Shown piece after piece: positions 45,492-54,972 of a stretch of DNA of 64,000 bases. The notes beneath the pieces are model-generated. The model was not told where the DNA came from and did not search any database. It saw nothing but the letters and a program-made list of their open reading frames with translations. Both the position numbers and the translations under genes were made by a program. The first letter of the stretch is position 1. Each line of letters begins with the position of its first letter. The DNA comes from Bradyrhizobium sp. DOA9 (GTDB taxonomy: Bacteria > Pseudomonadota > Alphaproteobacteria > Rhizobiales > Xanthobacteraceae), in assembly GCF_000617845.2 (NCBI RefSeq), contig NZ_DF820425.1:5896741-5960740 (forward strand). The letters are read 5' to 3'.

Positions 45492-46232
45492 TCAGCGCCC
45501 CTGCGAAAGCCGGTCGGCCAGCCAGGACGGCAGCCCGTTGTCGCGGATCCTGCCTGCCGCGGTTGCGATGTCATAGGGTGCCCGGCAATAGGTGATCTGG
45601 CACGAGACCGTGTCGAACAGCACGAAGGCCGCCGACGGATCGCCGTCGCGGGGCTGGCCGACCGAGCCGAGCACGGCGAGCCATTGCCGTCCGCGCAGCA
45701 ACTGCACGGGGACATCGGTCTTAGGCACGAAGCTCGTCATCTTCGCCGTCACCGACATCGAATAGAGCGCAGGCCTGTGGATGTGTCCGCAAAAGGTGAC
45801 GTGGGCGTGCGTCGCAATCAGGCTCTTGGCGGCGTCCACGGTCGAGCGGACATAGTGCCAGCGCTGGGGATGCGAAGCTTCCGCGTGCACGAACAGGCGG
45901 CCATCGTCCTCCACCTGCATCGGCAACTCGGCCAGGAAGCGCCGCTGCGCGGTGTCGAGCCGGCCGCGGGTCCATTCGATCGCGATCTGCGCCTCGGCGT
46001 TCATGGTCTCGGCCGTGGAATTGACGGCCTGGTCATGATTGCCGCGCACCGCGATGGCGCCCTGCGCGACCAGCTCCATCGCGGTATCCACCGCCCATTC
46101 CGGATCGGCCCCATAGCCGACGAAGTCGCCGAGCAGGACGAACTGCTCCGCGCCGCGGGCGCGGGCGACCTTCAGGCAGGCCTCGAACGCCTGCCGGTTG
46201 CCATGGATATCCGAGAAGACAGCGAGAAGCAC
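45492..46232 (-). CDS. Calcineurin-like metallophosphoesterase
   Basis: 246 aa. Full dimetal motif set: SDIHGN (Asp8, His10), GDFVGYGADP (Asp36), GNHD (65-67), FVHAE (His116) and GHIH (150-152). This resembles the YfcE/PrpE-type phosphodiesterase and phosphoprotein phosphatase group. The kinase-Usp gene starts 5 bp downstream, so kinase and phosphatase are made together; it may oppose the kinase or act on a nucleotide. Substrate unknown. Confidence 0.88.
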   Translation of the reverse strand: MLLAVFSDIHGNRQAFEACLKVARARGAEQFVLLGDFVGYGADPEWAVDTAMELVAQGAIAVRGNHDQAVNSTAETMNAEAQIAIEWTRGRLDTAQRRFLAELPMQVEDDGRLFVHAEASHPQRWHYVRSTVDAAKSLIATHAHVTFCGHIHRPALYSMSVTAKMTSFVPKTDVPVQLLRGRQWLAVLGSVGQPRDGDPSAAFVLFDTVSCQITYCRAPYDIATAAGRIRDNGLPSWLADRLSQGR

Positions 46233-46349
46233 GCACCCTCCACCCTCAAATTCTTATTCGGGGCCGATGAGGCCAAATTGAGGGAGGTCAACAAGATGCG
46301 CCAGCACCGGGCGGTTTGCCAGCGCTGCTCTGCGGTGATGGTGAAGGGC

Positions 46350-46955
46350 CTATTGCTCGTCCTTCGGCGGCATCCGGGGCGGCGGAATCGGGGTGAACAC
46401 CGCGCCTTCCGCGCCGGCGGGCGGCGCATTGAACTCGCCGGTCGAGGAATCGCCGCCGCTGGTCTCCAGGATGGTCTTCGGCGTCACATATTCCCGGACC
46501 ATGTCGATCAGGCTGCCGTCGCCGCCGCCGAAATCAGCGGCGCGCCCGCCTTGCGGATGACCGGCCGCGATCTCGTTCTCCGCGGCGTGGGTCTTGTCGG
46601 CCAGCCGGTCATTGTAGGGCACACGAAAGGCGCGCGGGATGCCGCTCGGGCGATTGTCCTCGTCCAGCGCCTCGACCCAGAGATAGATCGAGCCGGGATC
46701 GCCCTGAAGCGAATGCGGCTCGACGATGCGGGCCTTCAGGAGCTTGAACGTGGCCGGCAGCCGGTCCGTGCTGGCCCAGCCGAGCAGGCCGCGCATTTCC
46801 GTGAAGCTGACGACGTAGAAGGTGCTGGTCACGACCACGGCGACCGCCTTCAGCGACCAGTGCAGCCGCGCATAGACCAGCACGACCAGCAGCAGCGCAC
46901 CGATGACGGCATAGGCGACCGACAGCGTCAGGATGACCGTTTGCGGATTACTCAC
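46350..46955 (-). CDS. Two-helix membrane protein of unknown function
   Basis: 201 aa. Two N-terminal membrane helices (about 8-28 and 34-53), then a soluble part with an alpha/beta stretch (FKLLKARIVEPHSLQG, SIYLWVEALDEDNR) and a Pro-rich acidic tail ending PPPRMPPKDEQ. No family is recognised. The start overlaps the preceding gene by 8 bp, so it is coupled to the channel-like gene pair. The gap to the phosphoesterase is 117 bp. Confidence 0.62.
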   Translation of the reverse strand: MSNPQTVILTLSVAYAVIGALLLVVLVYARLHWSLKAVAVVVTSTFYVVSFTEMRGLLGWASTDRLPATFKLLKARIVEPHSLQGDPGSIYLWVEALDEDNRPSGIPRAFRVPYNDRLADKTHAAENEIAAGHPQGGRAADFGGGDGSLIDMVREYVTPKTILETSGGDSSTGEFNAPPAGAEGAVFTPIPPPRMPPKDEQ

Positions 46956-47634
46956 GGCGCACCCTCACAGCGTTCCTGCTTACTCCGGTCTTCGGGTCGA
47001 CATCGGCGCCGTTGCGCCAGCTGCTGCGGAACGTCTCCAGCAGCGATTTCGGCCGCTGATCGACATTGACGACCTTGCCTTCCGCATCGATCCGGAATCG
47101 GACCGCGGTCTTCTCGTCGCCGGTGTGGTCGAGCGTGAACTTGTTGTCGAAGATCACCTGGGCGGTCGGATTGAGCTTCTGCACCTTCACACTGGCGGTC
47201 ACGGGCTCGCCGGTCGTGGCGACGAAATGCGAGACATTCACCGTGTATTCGCCGGCGAGGATGCCGCGCACGGTGACGATCTCCTCGCGGATGGGGGAGG
47301 CGATCTTCTGGCCGTTGACGATGATGAAATTGTTGGCCCCGCCGCGGTCGTCGCGGTCGAGCGTCAGGAAGCCGGCCTCGCGGTGGCGATACCAGGCGAT
47401 GTTGCCGGCGGGATCCTGCACGAACAGGTCGAGATCGTCGGGGTGATTGTCCGGCCAGTCCAACGTGATCATGAACTCCGCCTTGGAGTCGATCTTGCCG
47501 TCCTTGGCATCCGGGGAGACCGCGAGCAGCGCCAGGAAGAACAGGAACGCGATCACCTGGAGCGCCTTGAACAGCATCACGCCCAGCGGGTCGAACGGCT
47601 CCTCGCGCGGATAGAGGCCGAAATCGTCCATCAT
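46948..47634 (-). CDS. Single-pass protein with periplasmic DUF2135/YfaP-like domain
   Basis: 228 aa from ATG 47634 (overlapping the channel gene stop by 4 bp). One N-terminal helix (about 20-41, LFKALQVIAFLFFLALLAVS) and a periplasmic part resembling the DUF2135/YfaP beta-sandwich: ITLDWPDNHPDDLDLFVQDP, GNIAWYRHREAG, GEYTVNVSHF. The topology is that of ExbD/TolR/MotB partners of proton channels, but the helix has no Asp that would act as proton carrier. Placed between the TolQ-like gene and another membrane protein. Confidence 0.7.
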   Translation of the reverse strand: MMDDFGLYPREEPFDPLGVMLFKALQVIAFLFFLALLAVSPDAKDGKIDSKAEFMITLDWPDNHPDDLDLFVQDPAGNIAWYRHREAGFLTLDRDDRGGANNFIIVNGQKIASPIREEIVTVRGILAGEYTVNVSHFVATTGEPVTASVKVQKLNPTAQVIFDNKFTLDHTGDEKTAVRFRIDAEGKVVNVDQRPKSLLETFRSSWRNGADVDPKTGVSRNAVRVRRE

Positions 47635-48401
47635 GACCGCGCACCGGAACCCTTGCGCTCCAGCACCGGCGTCACGTAGGTCTCGGTCAGCACCACCGCA
47701 TCCGAGAACACTCGCTGGGTCGCGGCGTCGAGCATGTAGTACTGAATACGGACCAGGATCGAGCCGACGAGGCCGGCAAGCGTCGTGTACATCGCGACCG
47801 CCATGCCGTCGCTCATCAAGCCCATCGAGGAGCGCATCGCGACCTTGTCGGCGGCATCCAGCCCCGCGATCGGCGCCACCATGATGATGAAGCCGATGAT
47901 GGTGCCGAGCAGGCCGAGCTTCATCAGCGTGTCCGAGACGAAGGCCCCGAATCCGTTGGAGCCGCGCAGGCGGTCGGCGAGCGTCCGCAGCAGCAGCGTC
48001 TGATCGACCGGGCGATAGTCCTGCGCGGCGGCCTTGGTCACCAGGCTTTCGATGTGGTCGCGCACCAGGCCGCGCGGCAGCGCCACGGCGCTCGCATCGA
48101 GCGCCTTGCTGCCGCCCGCTGCCGACAGCACCGCGCGGCAGCGCCGTGCCGCCGCCCCTTCCCGCGCGATCGCCCGCGTCCGCAGGAAGCAATGGCCGCA
48201 GGTGACGACATAAAGCGCCGCGATGACGCTGGAAATGTAGGTACGGTCCGAGGTCAGCATCAGATGGATCAGGCCGAAGCGCCACAACAGCACGACGGCG
48301 AAGATCGACAGCCCGGTGAAGATCATCCAGAACAACAGCGCGCTGCGCTCGGAAGGGTCGGCAGCCTGGGTTGCGACTGGTCCAATCGTCATGGAACTCA
48401 T
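47631..48401 (-). CDS. MotA/TolQ/ExbB-like proton-channel protein
   Basis: 256 aa from ATG 48401. Helices at about 22-42, 56-72, 162-180 and 197-218. The family's core is visible as MKLGLLGTIIGFIIMVAPI (160-178) and MSDGMAVAMYTTLAGLVGSI (196-215), the pair of helices that line the ion path in TolQ and MotA. The N-terminus lacks motility-specific features. Known role: converts proton-motive force into motion of a single-pass partner. The next gene encodes such a partner. It is divergent from a NarL-type sensor kinase. Confidence 0.82.
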   Translation of the reverse strand: MSSMTIGPVATQAADPSERSALLFWMIFTGLSIFAVVLLWRFGLIHLMLTSDRTYISSVIAALYVVTCGHCFLRTRAIAREGAAARRCRAVLSAAGGSKALDASAVALPRGLVRDHIESLVTKAAAQDYRPVDQTLLLRTLADRLRGSNGFGAFVSDTLMKLGLLGTIIGFIIMVAPIAGLDAADKVAMRSSMGLMSDGMAVAMYTTLAGLVGSILVRIQYYMLDAATQRVFSDAVVLTETYVTPVLERKGSGARS

Positions 48402-48601
48402 GCTGCATCGCTCCTGGCTTGCAAGCACCGGCCTGCAATTTGTCCTCACCGATTAGATCAAAGCCGCCGTTTCAGGTCCAAAGACCCATGCCCAATCCGG
48501 CTTGGGAAATTTGCCCGAGCTGCAATCCTTGGCGCTCCCTGAGATTGGCAAGGCACGGCGGCGTTGTTAGGCTGACCTTACCAAACGTCGGGGGTGATCG
48601 C

Positions 48602-49972
48602 ATGCGCCTCGTGCTTCAGCTTGTCGCCCGCCTGCTTCTGATCGTAGCGCTCTGCCTGGGAGCGGCGACGATTTGGGCCACGTTCGACGCCTATCGCAGC
48701 GTCGACCGGGCGACGGCCGCCTCGGCACAACGGGTCGCGCAGGCGCTTCAGGCGCTGTATTGGCGCGAGCTCTTGTTGCGCAGCAGCAGGGCGCGCGAAC
48801 ATCTTCTGCCGGTTCCGGACTGGCGCACGCTGGACACGATGAAGCTGATATCGCCCGGGGTCTGCGTCGCGTTCCAGCCCGCGGCGGCCTTCGAGAAGCC
48901 GCTCTGCGGCCAGAGCGAGGGGCTGGGCCAGGCGCCGCCGCGCTGGTTCGCCGCCCTCGTGCCGACCTTCCTCGGCAGCCATGCCGAGGTGGTGCGGCCC
49001 GTCAGTCCGCGCGCTGCCGCCGCCGGCACCGTCGTCGCGACGCCCGATGCGGCCGCCGCGATCTCGCTCGCCTGGGATTACGTCCTCAACGTCATCGATG
49101 TCGCACTGCTGATGGCTATGGCGATCGCCCTGCTCGCCTCGCTCGCCATCGCGCACGCACTTGCGCCGGCGCGCGCGATCGTCACCGCGCTGCAGCGCAT
49201 GGCGCGCGGTCAGTACCGCACCAGGCTGCCGCGCTTCCGCTCGATGGAGCTGGCGATGATCGGCAATGCCGTCGGCGAGCTCGGCGGCCGGCTGGAGGAA
49301 GCAACCGAGCAGCGCGCCGCGCTGACGCGCCGCCTGATCGAGATCCGCGACGACGAGCGCCGCGCGCTCGCCCGCGAGCTGCACGACGAGTTCGGGCAGA
49401 ATTTGTCCGCCATTCTCGCCTTCGCCAACACCATCGAGACGGCGAGCACGAAGCGGAACGGAAACGATGGAATCGCGCAGGACGCGCGCATGATCTCGCA
49501 GGCGACGCACCATCTGATGGCCTCGCTGCGCGATGCGCTGAAGCGGCTGCGCAATCCACTGCCGGAAGAGCTCGGGCTCGAGGCGAGCCTCGTCAATCTC
49601 GTGGACAGCTGGCGCTCGCACAGCGCGGCGCGGCCGGCGATCCAGCTCGATCTCAGGGGCGACCTCACCGACATCAGCGGTCCGGCCGCCACAACGGCCT
49701 ATCGCGTGGCACAGGAATGCCTGACCAACGCGCTGCGTCACAGTGCAGCGCGCGAGATCTCGCTCCGCGTCGAGCGGCGCGCGGGCGAGGATGATGCACT
49801 GCTGATCCGCGTCGAGGACGACGGCGGCGGCGATGCGGAACGCGTCGCGCAATCGGCCGGCTTCGGCCTGACCGGCATCCGCGAGCGCGTCACGGCGGCC
49901 GGCGGATCGCTGTCGATCCTGCCCGCCCGCGGCGGCCTCAGCGTTGCCGCGACCATCCCGCTCGCTGCGTGA
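48602..49972 (+). CDS. NarX/DegS-type sensor histidine kinase
   Basis: 456 aa from ATG 48602; the frame is open upstream but membrane helix 1 starts here. Helix 1 (about 3-22), a periplasmic loop of about 130 residues, helix 2 (about 160-186), HAMP-like linker, HisKA_3 with His about 261 (RELHDEFGQNLSAI), and HATPase at the C-terminus (TAYRVAQECLTNALRHS, GFGLTGIRERVTAAGG). The stimulus is unknown. The LuxR-type regulator gene starts 7 bp after the stop, so they are a cognate pair. Confidence 0.88.
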   Translation: MRLVLQLVARLLLIVALCLGAATIWATFDAYRSVDRATAASAQRVAQALQALYWRELLLRSSRAREHLLPVPDWRTLDTMKLISPGVCVAFQPAAAFEKPLCGQSEGLGQAPPRWFAALVPTFLGSHAEVVRPVSPRAAAAGTVVATPDAAAAISLAWDYVLNVIDVALLMAMAIALLASLAIAHALAPARAIVTALQRMARGQYRTRLPRFRSMELAMIGNAVGELGGRLEEATEQRAALTRRLIEIRDDERRALARELHDEFGQNLSAILAFANTIETASTKRNGNDGIAQDARMISQATHHLMASLRDALKRLRNPLPEELGLEASLVNLVDSWRSHSAARPAIQLDLRGDLTDISGPAATTAYRVAQECLTNALRHSAAREISLRVERRAGEDDALLIRVEDDGGGDAERVAQSAGFGLTGIRERVTAAGGSLSILPARGGLSVAATIPLAA

Positions 49973-49979
49973 GGCGGAC

Positions 49980-50633
49980 ATGAGCGAGGTTGCGGCAAGA
50001 GGCATCTCCGTGCTGCTGGTCGACGACCATCCGATCGTGCGGCAAGGCTATCGGCGCGTGCTGGAGAGCCAGGGCGATCTGCATGTCGTGGCGGAGGCCG
50101 ACAACGCCGCGGATGCCTACAGCGCGTTCAAGGCGCATGACCCCGACGTCGTATTGCTCGACATATCGATGCCCGGCGCGAGCGGGCTGGAGGCGATCCG
50201 CAACATCCGCGCCCGCAGCCCGCGGGCGCGCATTCTCGTCTTCACCATGCACAACGAGGCCGTGCTGGTGAAATCAGCCTTCGGCGCCGGCGCCTCCGGT
50301 TTCGTCACCAAGAGCAGCGAGCCGTCCGCGGTCGTCAACGCCATCCGCAGCGTCGCCCGCGGCGAGCGCGCCATGAGCGACGACATCGCGCACGTGCTGG
50401 CGGAGGACAGCCTGTCGCCGACCGGCTCGGTGCTGGACCAGCTGGGTGAGCGCGAGATCGAGATTTTGCGCCAGTTCGCCGGCGGCGCCACCACCGAGGA
50501 GATCGCGGCGCACCTCAATCTCAGCGTCAAGACCGTGCAGAACTATCACTACCTGATCAAGTCGAAGACCGGCGCGCGCACCGATGCGCAGCTGGTGCGG
50601 CTCGCCGCGACCTGCGGGCTGACGAGGATCTAG
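49980..50633 (+). CDS. NarL/LuxR-type response regulator
   Basis: 217 aa from ATG 49980. Receiver domain with phosphoacceptor Asp61 (VVLLDISMPG), Thr in LVFTMHNE, and Lys in FVTKSSEP. C-terminal LuxR HTH about 150-210 (LGEREIEILRQFAGGATTEE, NLSVKTVQNYHYLIKSK). Co-transcribed with the sensor kinase. Likely targets include the divergent channel operon, but no binding site is identifiable. Confidence 0.9.
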   Translation: MSEVAARGISVLLVDDHPIVRQGYRRVLESQGDLHVVAEADNAADAYSAFKAHDPDVVLLDISMPGASGLEAIRNIRARSPRARILVFTMHNEAVLVKSAFGAGASGFVTKSSEPSAVVNAIRSVARGERAMSDDIAHVLAEDSLSPTGSVLDQLGEREIEILRQFAGGATTEEIAAHLNLSVKTVQNYHYLIKSKTGARTDAQLVRLAATCGLTRI

Positions 50634-50673
50634 CAGCCACGTCCCTCGAGCGTCGTTCGATCTGAACGAAATT

Positions 50674-50699
50674 GGAACGGTTCCGATCCGGCTCCGGTT
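50674..50699 (+). promoter_or_regulatory. Candidate EcfG-type promoter
   Basis: GGAAC (50674-50678), 17 nt, then GGTT (50696-50699), against the EcfG (general stress sigma) consensus GGAAC-N16/17-CGTT. The gene at 50727 starts 27 bp downstream. One -10 base differs, so this is only a candidate. Confidence 0.35.
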
Positions 50700-50726
50700 A
50701 GTACGGCAGAGAAGGAGTAAAGGGTC

Positions 50727-51044
50727 ATGAGTAAGGGTCACCCCAAGGCAAACCTAAAGGCAGTCGACCATCCCCCGATCATCACCGTAGGCGAACTCAT
50801 CGACGAACTTTGCCGCCTGCCGGACACGGCCATCGTCCATTTTCGCTGCCCGATGTTCGATCAGGAGCTGACATTCTACCGGCTTCGAAGGCGATCAAAG
50901 GACGCCGTCGAAATCGCGGTCAATGCCTATCCGGATAGTCCGCCGGTCGTGCCGTCGTCGGATCCCGCCTTCCACACGCGAAGACATTCGGCATCGGCGC
51001 CCGCGCCCCACGACGGCGCGGGTCTCCAGAAGACGCGAGGTTGA
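50727..51044 (+). CDS. Hypothetical protein with conserved N-terminal half
   Basis: 105 aa. The ATG follows a very good AAGGAG site. Residues 17-73 form a compact alpha/beta region (ITVGELIDELCRLPDTAIVH, ELTFYRLRRRSKDAVEIAVN); the last 30 residues are low-complexity. No family is recognised. The EcfG-like promoter upstream suggests a stress-induced gene. Confidence 0.6.
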   Translation: MSKGHPKANLKAVDHPPIITVGELIDELCRLPDTAIVHFRCPMFDQELTFYRLRRRSKDAVEIAVNAYPDSPPVVPSSDPAFHTRRHSASAPAPHDGAGLQKTRG

Positions 51045-51072
51045 TTGAAAGACTAACGCGTGAAAGTCGGCC

Positions 51073-51660
51073 TCAGGCCGCCTTCAACCCCCGCAGCAGC
51101 AGCGCCAGCGTCGCATCGACGCGCGCGGGGAGATCGGCGTCCTTCCATTCCTCGGCATGGGCCGGATGGTGGAAGCGGACGGTCGCATCGAAGATCGCGC
51201 GCGCCGTCGTCTTGACGTCGCCCACCGCGAACTCGCCCTGTTTCACGCCGTCGGTCAGGATCGCCGCGATCTGGTCGATCATGGTGTCCTTGTGGCATTT
51301 GACCGCCGCGCAGGCCTCGCGGGCCAGGGTCAGATAAGTCTCGAACATCTCGGGGTCGTCGAGCACGCGCGAACGCTTGGCCGCGAACAGCGTGCGGAGC
51401 CAGCGGTCGAGCCTGTCGGGCGCCGGGCCCTGCTCCCTGGCGATCGCCAGCAGCGGGGCATCGATGCGGTCCAGCCAGCGCTTGGCAACGGCCTCGCGCA
51501 GCGAGGCCTTGCTGGGGAAATGGCGGTAGACGCTGCCGTGGCTCACATCGAGCGCACGGGCAACGTCGACCACGGTGGCCTTGGCAAGTCCGTAGCGCCT
51601 GAGCACGTCCTCGGTGACTTCGAGGATCCGCTCCGGCGTCAAGACAACGGCTTCATTCAT
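51073..51660 (-). CDS. TetR/AcrR-family regulator
   Basis: 195 aa. HTH at about 30-50 (VVDVARALDVSHGSVYRHFPSK), then an all-helical ligand domain ending ATLALLLRGLKAA. It is probably preceded in the same transcript by a 33-codon frame (51752-51853) and a palindromic operator (51982-52005), so autorepression is likely. No efflux or enzyme gene lies adjacent on that strand. Ligand unknown. Confidence 0.88.
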   Translation of the reverse strand: MNEAVVLTPERILEVTEDVLRRYGLAKATVVDVARALDVSHGSVYRHFPSKASLREAVAKRWLDRIDAPLLAIAREQGPAPDRLDRWLRTLFAAKRSRVLDDPEMFETYLTLAREACAAVKCHKDTMIDQIAAILTDGVKQGEFAVGDVKTTARAIFDATVRFHHPAHAEEWKDADLPARVDATLALLLRGLKAA

Positions 51661-51751
51661 GCCAGCACCATGTTCCCGTCAGGGGCTCAGTTACCCGGCA
51701 GTAGGGCTGCTTCCGAAGCGCCCGTGCCGGTCGTTTCGGAAAGCCTATGCC

Positions 51752-51853
51752 TTAATGAGGCAGTTTTGCAGCCTGCGCCGCGATCTGGCGCGCCACCAGC
51801 AAATTGAGCCACTGCCCAATCACGCCGGTGAAATTGAGGATTTCGGTCGTCAT
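51752..51853 (-). CDS. Candidate 33-residue leader or small protein ahead of the TetR gene
   Basis: MTTEILNFTGVIGQWLNLLV and then ARQIAAQAAKLPH. GGAG lies 10 nt upstream of the ATG. The sequence is amphipathic and could form a membrane-associated helix. It falls between the operator and the TetR gene. Coding status is uncertain. Confidence 0.35.
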   Translation of the reverse strand: MTTEILNFTGVIGQWLNLLVARQIAAQAAKLPH

Positions 51854-51981
51854 TGTCTTAAGTCTCCATTCGTCCGCGGTCCCGTTCTTCAATCCGCCCT
51901 CCGATCCAATACGGATGTCGGGCCCCCAGGTTGCCGCGGGACGCCCAATCGGAGCATCCGAGAACGGATATACACGTCTCG

Positions 51982-52005
51982 CTGACAGATTTCAATATCT
52001 GTCAG
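51982..52005 (-). promoter_or_regulatory. TetR-type operator
   Basis: CTGACAGAT-N6-ATCTGTCAG, with perfect 9-bp arms. TGACAGAT palindromes of this size are typical TetR-family operators. It lies 129 bp upstream of the small ORF and 322 bp upstream of the TetR start. A half-like TGACAGTTAATATCTG follows at 52021-52036. Confidence 0.55.
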
Positions 52006-52206
52006 TCAATGATCCGTGATTGACAGTTAATATCTGCGGCCAGGCGCTGCCGGCCGGCCGGTCCGGTGGAAAGCTGGGCGATCCCCCTTTTCTGGGGCCC
52101 AGATCGTTTGTTTCGCCCTGCCCGCTCTGTTAAATCACGGCGTAAAAAGCATTTTGGCCGGCGCCGCCCCTTTGATGTCGCCCGCCCACCTTCCTGGAGC
52201 CGTCCA

Positions 52207-53514
<1,308 letters not shown>

Positions 53515-53518
53515 GATC

Positions 53519-53646
53519 GCAGGGTGGGTTAGCCTTGCGGCCTGCGCGCAGCGCAGTCCGCTGGGCGTAACCCACCTCTTTCGCTCCCAGGGAGACAAAC
53601 AGCGGTGGGTTACGCCTTGCGCATCCACGGGGCTAACCCACCCTAC
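53519..53646. repeat. Intact GTGGGTTAGC-type intergenic repeat
   Basis: Outer arms AGGGTGGGTTAGCC and GGCTAACCCACCCT, inner arms GGCGTAACCCACC and GGTGGGTTACGCC. It is the undisturbed form of the family split by the IS at 18.8 kb and fills the purB to M20 gap. Confidence 0.75.
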
Positions 53647-53674
53647 AAACGACGACAGAAAACGGACCCCCCTC

Positions 53675-54847
53675 ATGCCCATCGTCAATCGCGTCGCCGC
53701 CCTCTCCGACGAAATGGCCGCCTGGCGCCATGACCTCCACGAGAACCCCGAGCTGCTCTACGAAGTCCACCGCACTGCCGGCATCGTCGCCGACCGCTTG
53801 CGCGAATTCGGCTGCGACGAGGTGGTGACGGGCATCGGCCGCACCGGCGTGGTCGGCGTGATCCGCGGCCGCAAGTCGGCCTCCGGCAAGACTATCGGCC
53901 TGCGCGCCGACATGGACGCGCTGCCGATCATGGAGACCTCGGGCGTGCCCTATGCCTCAAAGGTGCCCGGCAAGATGCACGCCTGCGGCCATGACGGCCA
54001 CACCGCGATGCTGCTGGGCGCGGCCAAATATCTCGCCGAGACGCGCAATTTCGACGGCACGGCCGTGATGATCTTCCAACCCGCCGAGGAAGGCGGTGGC
54101 GGCGGCAAGGCCATGGTCGAGGACGGGCTGATGACGCGCTGGAATATCCAGGAGGTCTACGGCATGCACAACATGCCGAACCTGCCCGAGGGCCATTTCG
54201 CCACCACGCCAGGCCCGATGCTCGCCTCCTCCGACAACATCCAGATCATCGTTCGCGGCAAGGGTGGCCACGCCGGCGCCGGCCCGCACAAATCGGTCGA
54301 CAGCGTGCTGATCGGCTCGCAGATCGTGAACGCACTGCAATCAATCGTGGCGCGCAACGTCGATCCGTTGAAATCGGCGGTGATCTCGATCACGCAATTC
54401 CACTCCGGCACCGCCTTCAACATCATCCCGGAGGTCGCCGAGCTCGCCGGCACCGTGCGCACGCTCGACCCCGACGTGCGCGATCTCGTCGAACGCCGGA
54501 TCGGCGAGGTCGCCGACAGCATCGCCCGCGCCTATGGCGGCTCGGCCGAAACGACATACACGCGGATGTATCCGGTGACGATGAACCACGCCCGCGAGGC
54601 CGGCCTTGCCGCCGACGTCGCCCGCGACATCGTCGGCGCTGATCGCGTCAACGACAAGTTCGTCCCGATGATGGGTGCCGAGGACTTCTCCTTCATGCTG
54701 GAGGCGCGCCCCGGCGCGATGGTGCTGGTCGGCATGGGCGACGGCAACGAGTGCCACCACCCGGGCTACGTCTTCAACGACAACATTTTGGGTCACGGCG
54801 CCTCGTTCTGGGCGCGCCTGGTCGAAACGCGGATGCCGGTGGGGTAG
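53675..54847 (+). CDS. M20-family amidohydrolase (hippurate hydrolase/aminoacylase type)
   Basis: 390 aa. Motifs of the HipO/IAA-amino-acid hydrolase group: WRHDLHENPELLYEVHRTA, GLRADMDALPIME, HACGHDGHTAMLLGAAKYLA, MIFQPAEEGGGGGKAM, YGMHNMPNLPEGHFA and a lid domain. Metal ligands (Cys/His in HACGHDGH, Glu pair, His in MHN) are intact. It hydrolyses N-acyl or amide-linked amino acids in the cytoplasm; substrate unassigned. It begins 28 bp after a repeat. Confidence 0.9.
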   Translation: MPIVNRVAALSDEMAAWRHDLHENPELLYEVHRTAGIVADRLREFGCDEVVTGIGRTGVVGVIRGRKSASGKTIGLRADMDALPIMETSGVPYASKVPGKMHACGHDGHTAMLLGAAKYLAETRNFDGTAVMIFQPAEEGGGGGKAMVEDGLMTRWNIQEVYGMHNMPNLPEGHFATTPGPMLASSDNIQIIVRGKGGHAGAGPHKSVDSVLIGSQIVNALQSIVARNVDPLKSAVISITQFHSGTAFNIIPEVAELAGTVRTLDPDVRDLVERRIGEVADSIARAYGGSAETTYTRMYPVTMNHAREAGLAADVARDIVGADRVNDKFVPMMGAEDFSFMLEARPGAMVLVGMGDGNECHHPGYVFNDNILGHGASFWARLVETRMPVG

Positions 54848-54865
54848 CGGCCGCATTCGCGATCT

Positions 54866-54953
54866 GTAGGGTGGGCAAAGCGAAGCGTGCCCACCACGGC
54901 GGTCTCAATTGGAAGAGGTGGGCACGGCGCCTAGCGCCTTTGCCCACCCTGCA
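54866..54953. repeat. GTAGGGTGGGCAAAGCG inverted repeat
   Basis: Arms GTAGGGTGGGCAAAGCG and CGCCTTTGCCCACCCTGC, plus inner GTGCCCACC and GGTGGGCAC. It lies between the convergent M20 and acyl-CoA synthetase genes and is another Bradyrhizobium dispersed repeat. Confidence 0.75.
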
Positions 54954-54972
54954 ACCGCCAAGCGAGCCCCGG

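Larger units (their letters stand above)
51661..52206. other. 546-bp region between the TetR and purB genes
   Basis: It holds the candidate 33-codon ORF (51752-51853), the TetR operator (51982-52005) and a second, weaker TGACAG/ATCTG pairing (52021-52036). The remaining 170 bp before purB are GC-rich with a CCGGCCGGCCGG run and contain the purB ribosome site. No tRNA or known RNA is seen. Confidence 0.5.
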
